DNA of 64,000 bases from Geomonas anaerohicana (GTDB taxonomy: Bacteria; Desulfobacterota; Desulfuromonadia; Geobacterales; Geobacteraceae), in NCBI RefSeq assembly GCF_016458305.1, contig NZ_JAEMHL010000010.1:101227-165226 (forward strand). Reading direction: 5' to 3'. Both the position numbers and the translations under genes were made by a program. Below the pieces are notes generated by a model that was given only the letters and a program-made list of their open reading frames with translations, was not told the DNA's origin and made no database searches. Below, one piece after another: positions 63,990 through 64,000 of this stretch (the stretch's first letter is position 1; every line of letters begins with the position of its first letter).

Positions 63990-64000
63990 AAACTGGAGAG
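63990..64000 (+). rRNA. 16S rRNA, first 11 bases only (cut by window edge)
   Basis: The window ends in AAACTGGAGAG, which aligns with the 5' end of bacterial 16S rRNA (E. coli AAATTGAAGAG, followed by the universal TTTGATC). Together with the three promoters upstream this identifies an rRNA operon running off the right edge. Confidence 0.85.

Overview
This window is a GC-rich chromosome segment from a Geobacter-type bacterium (Desulfuromonadia, probably the Geobacter/Geomonas/Citrifermentans group). The assignment rests on gene order and family content: an UbiB/phasin pair, an orphan GspE-like ATPase, two dissimilar aspartate-semialdehyde dehydrogenases beside leuB, a merged tRNA-tuf-rpmG-trnW-secE-nusG-rpl-rpoBC-str-S10-spc-alpha cluster, Smc next to FtsY, and several families of intergenic palindromes. 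No species-level marker is visible: only the first 11 bases of a 16S rRNA gene lie inside the window.

Layout. Positions 1-9400 hold mixed housekeeping and regulatory genes: an ubiB-like kinase running off the left edge, a phasin-like protein, a type II/IV secretion ATPase, msrA, a hybrid histidine kinase, glgC and a ChaN-type lipoprotein with a PDZ domain. Positions 9800-19200 carry amino-acid biosynthesis (leuB, two asd genes, argC) with truA, rplM-rpsI, a YgiQ-type radical SAM protein, a YciI-like protein and a DUF2917 protein. The spacers here are rich in repeats: a 94-bp tandem repeat, a pair of ~110-bp palindromic elements in opposite orientation around argC, and short palindromes.

Positions 19380-52850 form one nearly unbroken gene-expression superoperon. 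It begins with two sigma-70-like promoters, four tRNAs (Thr, Tyr, Gly, Thr) and tuf. It continues through rpmG, tRNA-Trp, secE, nusG, the L11/L1 and L10/L12 genes, and rpoB-rpoC. A terminator and a fresh promoter separate rpoC from rpsL-rpsG-fusA-tuf. The S10, spc and alpha blocks follow without a visible internal promoter and end at a clear intrinsic terminator after rplQ. Many of these genes start with TTG or GTG.

Positions 53035-63480 hold a chromosome-maintenance, division and RNA-metabolism block: smc, a Roadblock/LC7 protein, ftsY, zapB-like, zapA, a probable 6S RNA, 5-formyltetrahydrofolate cyclo-ligase, RNase Y, ymdB and tyrS. The last 400 bases are the control region of an rRNA operon, with three consecutive -35/-10 pairs and a leader.

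I found no phage, CRISPR array, defence island, insertion sequence with a transposase, or clearly new multi-gene system. The most unusual signals are non-coding: nine-base GTCC-type arrays in the rpoB-rpoC spacer and upstream of the rRNA promoters, the inverted elements bracketing argC, a terminator-like hairpin directly before the second asd, and the 6S RNA candidate. All positions and motifs were read by eye; no database search was run.
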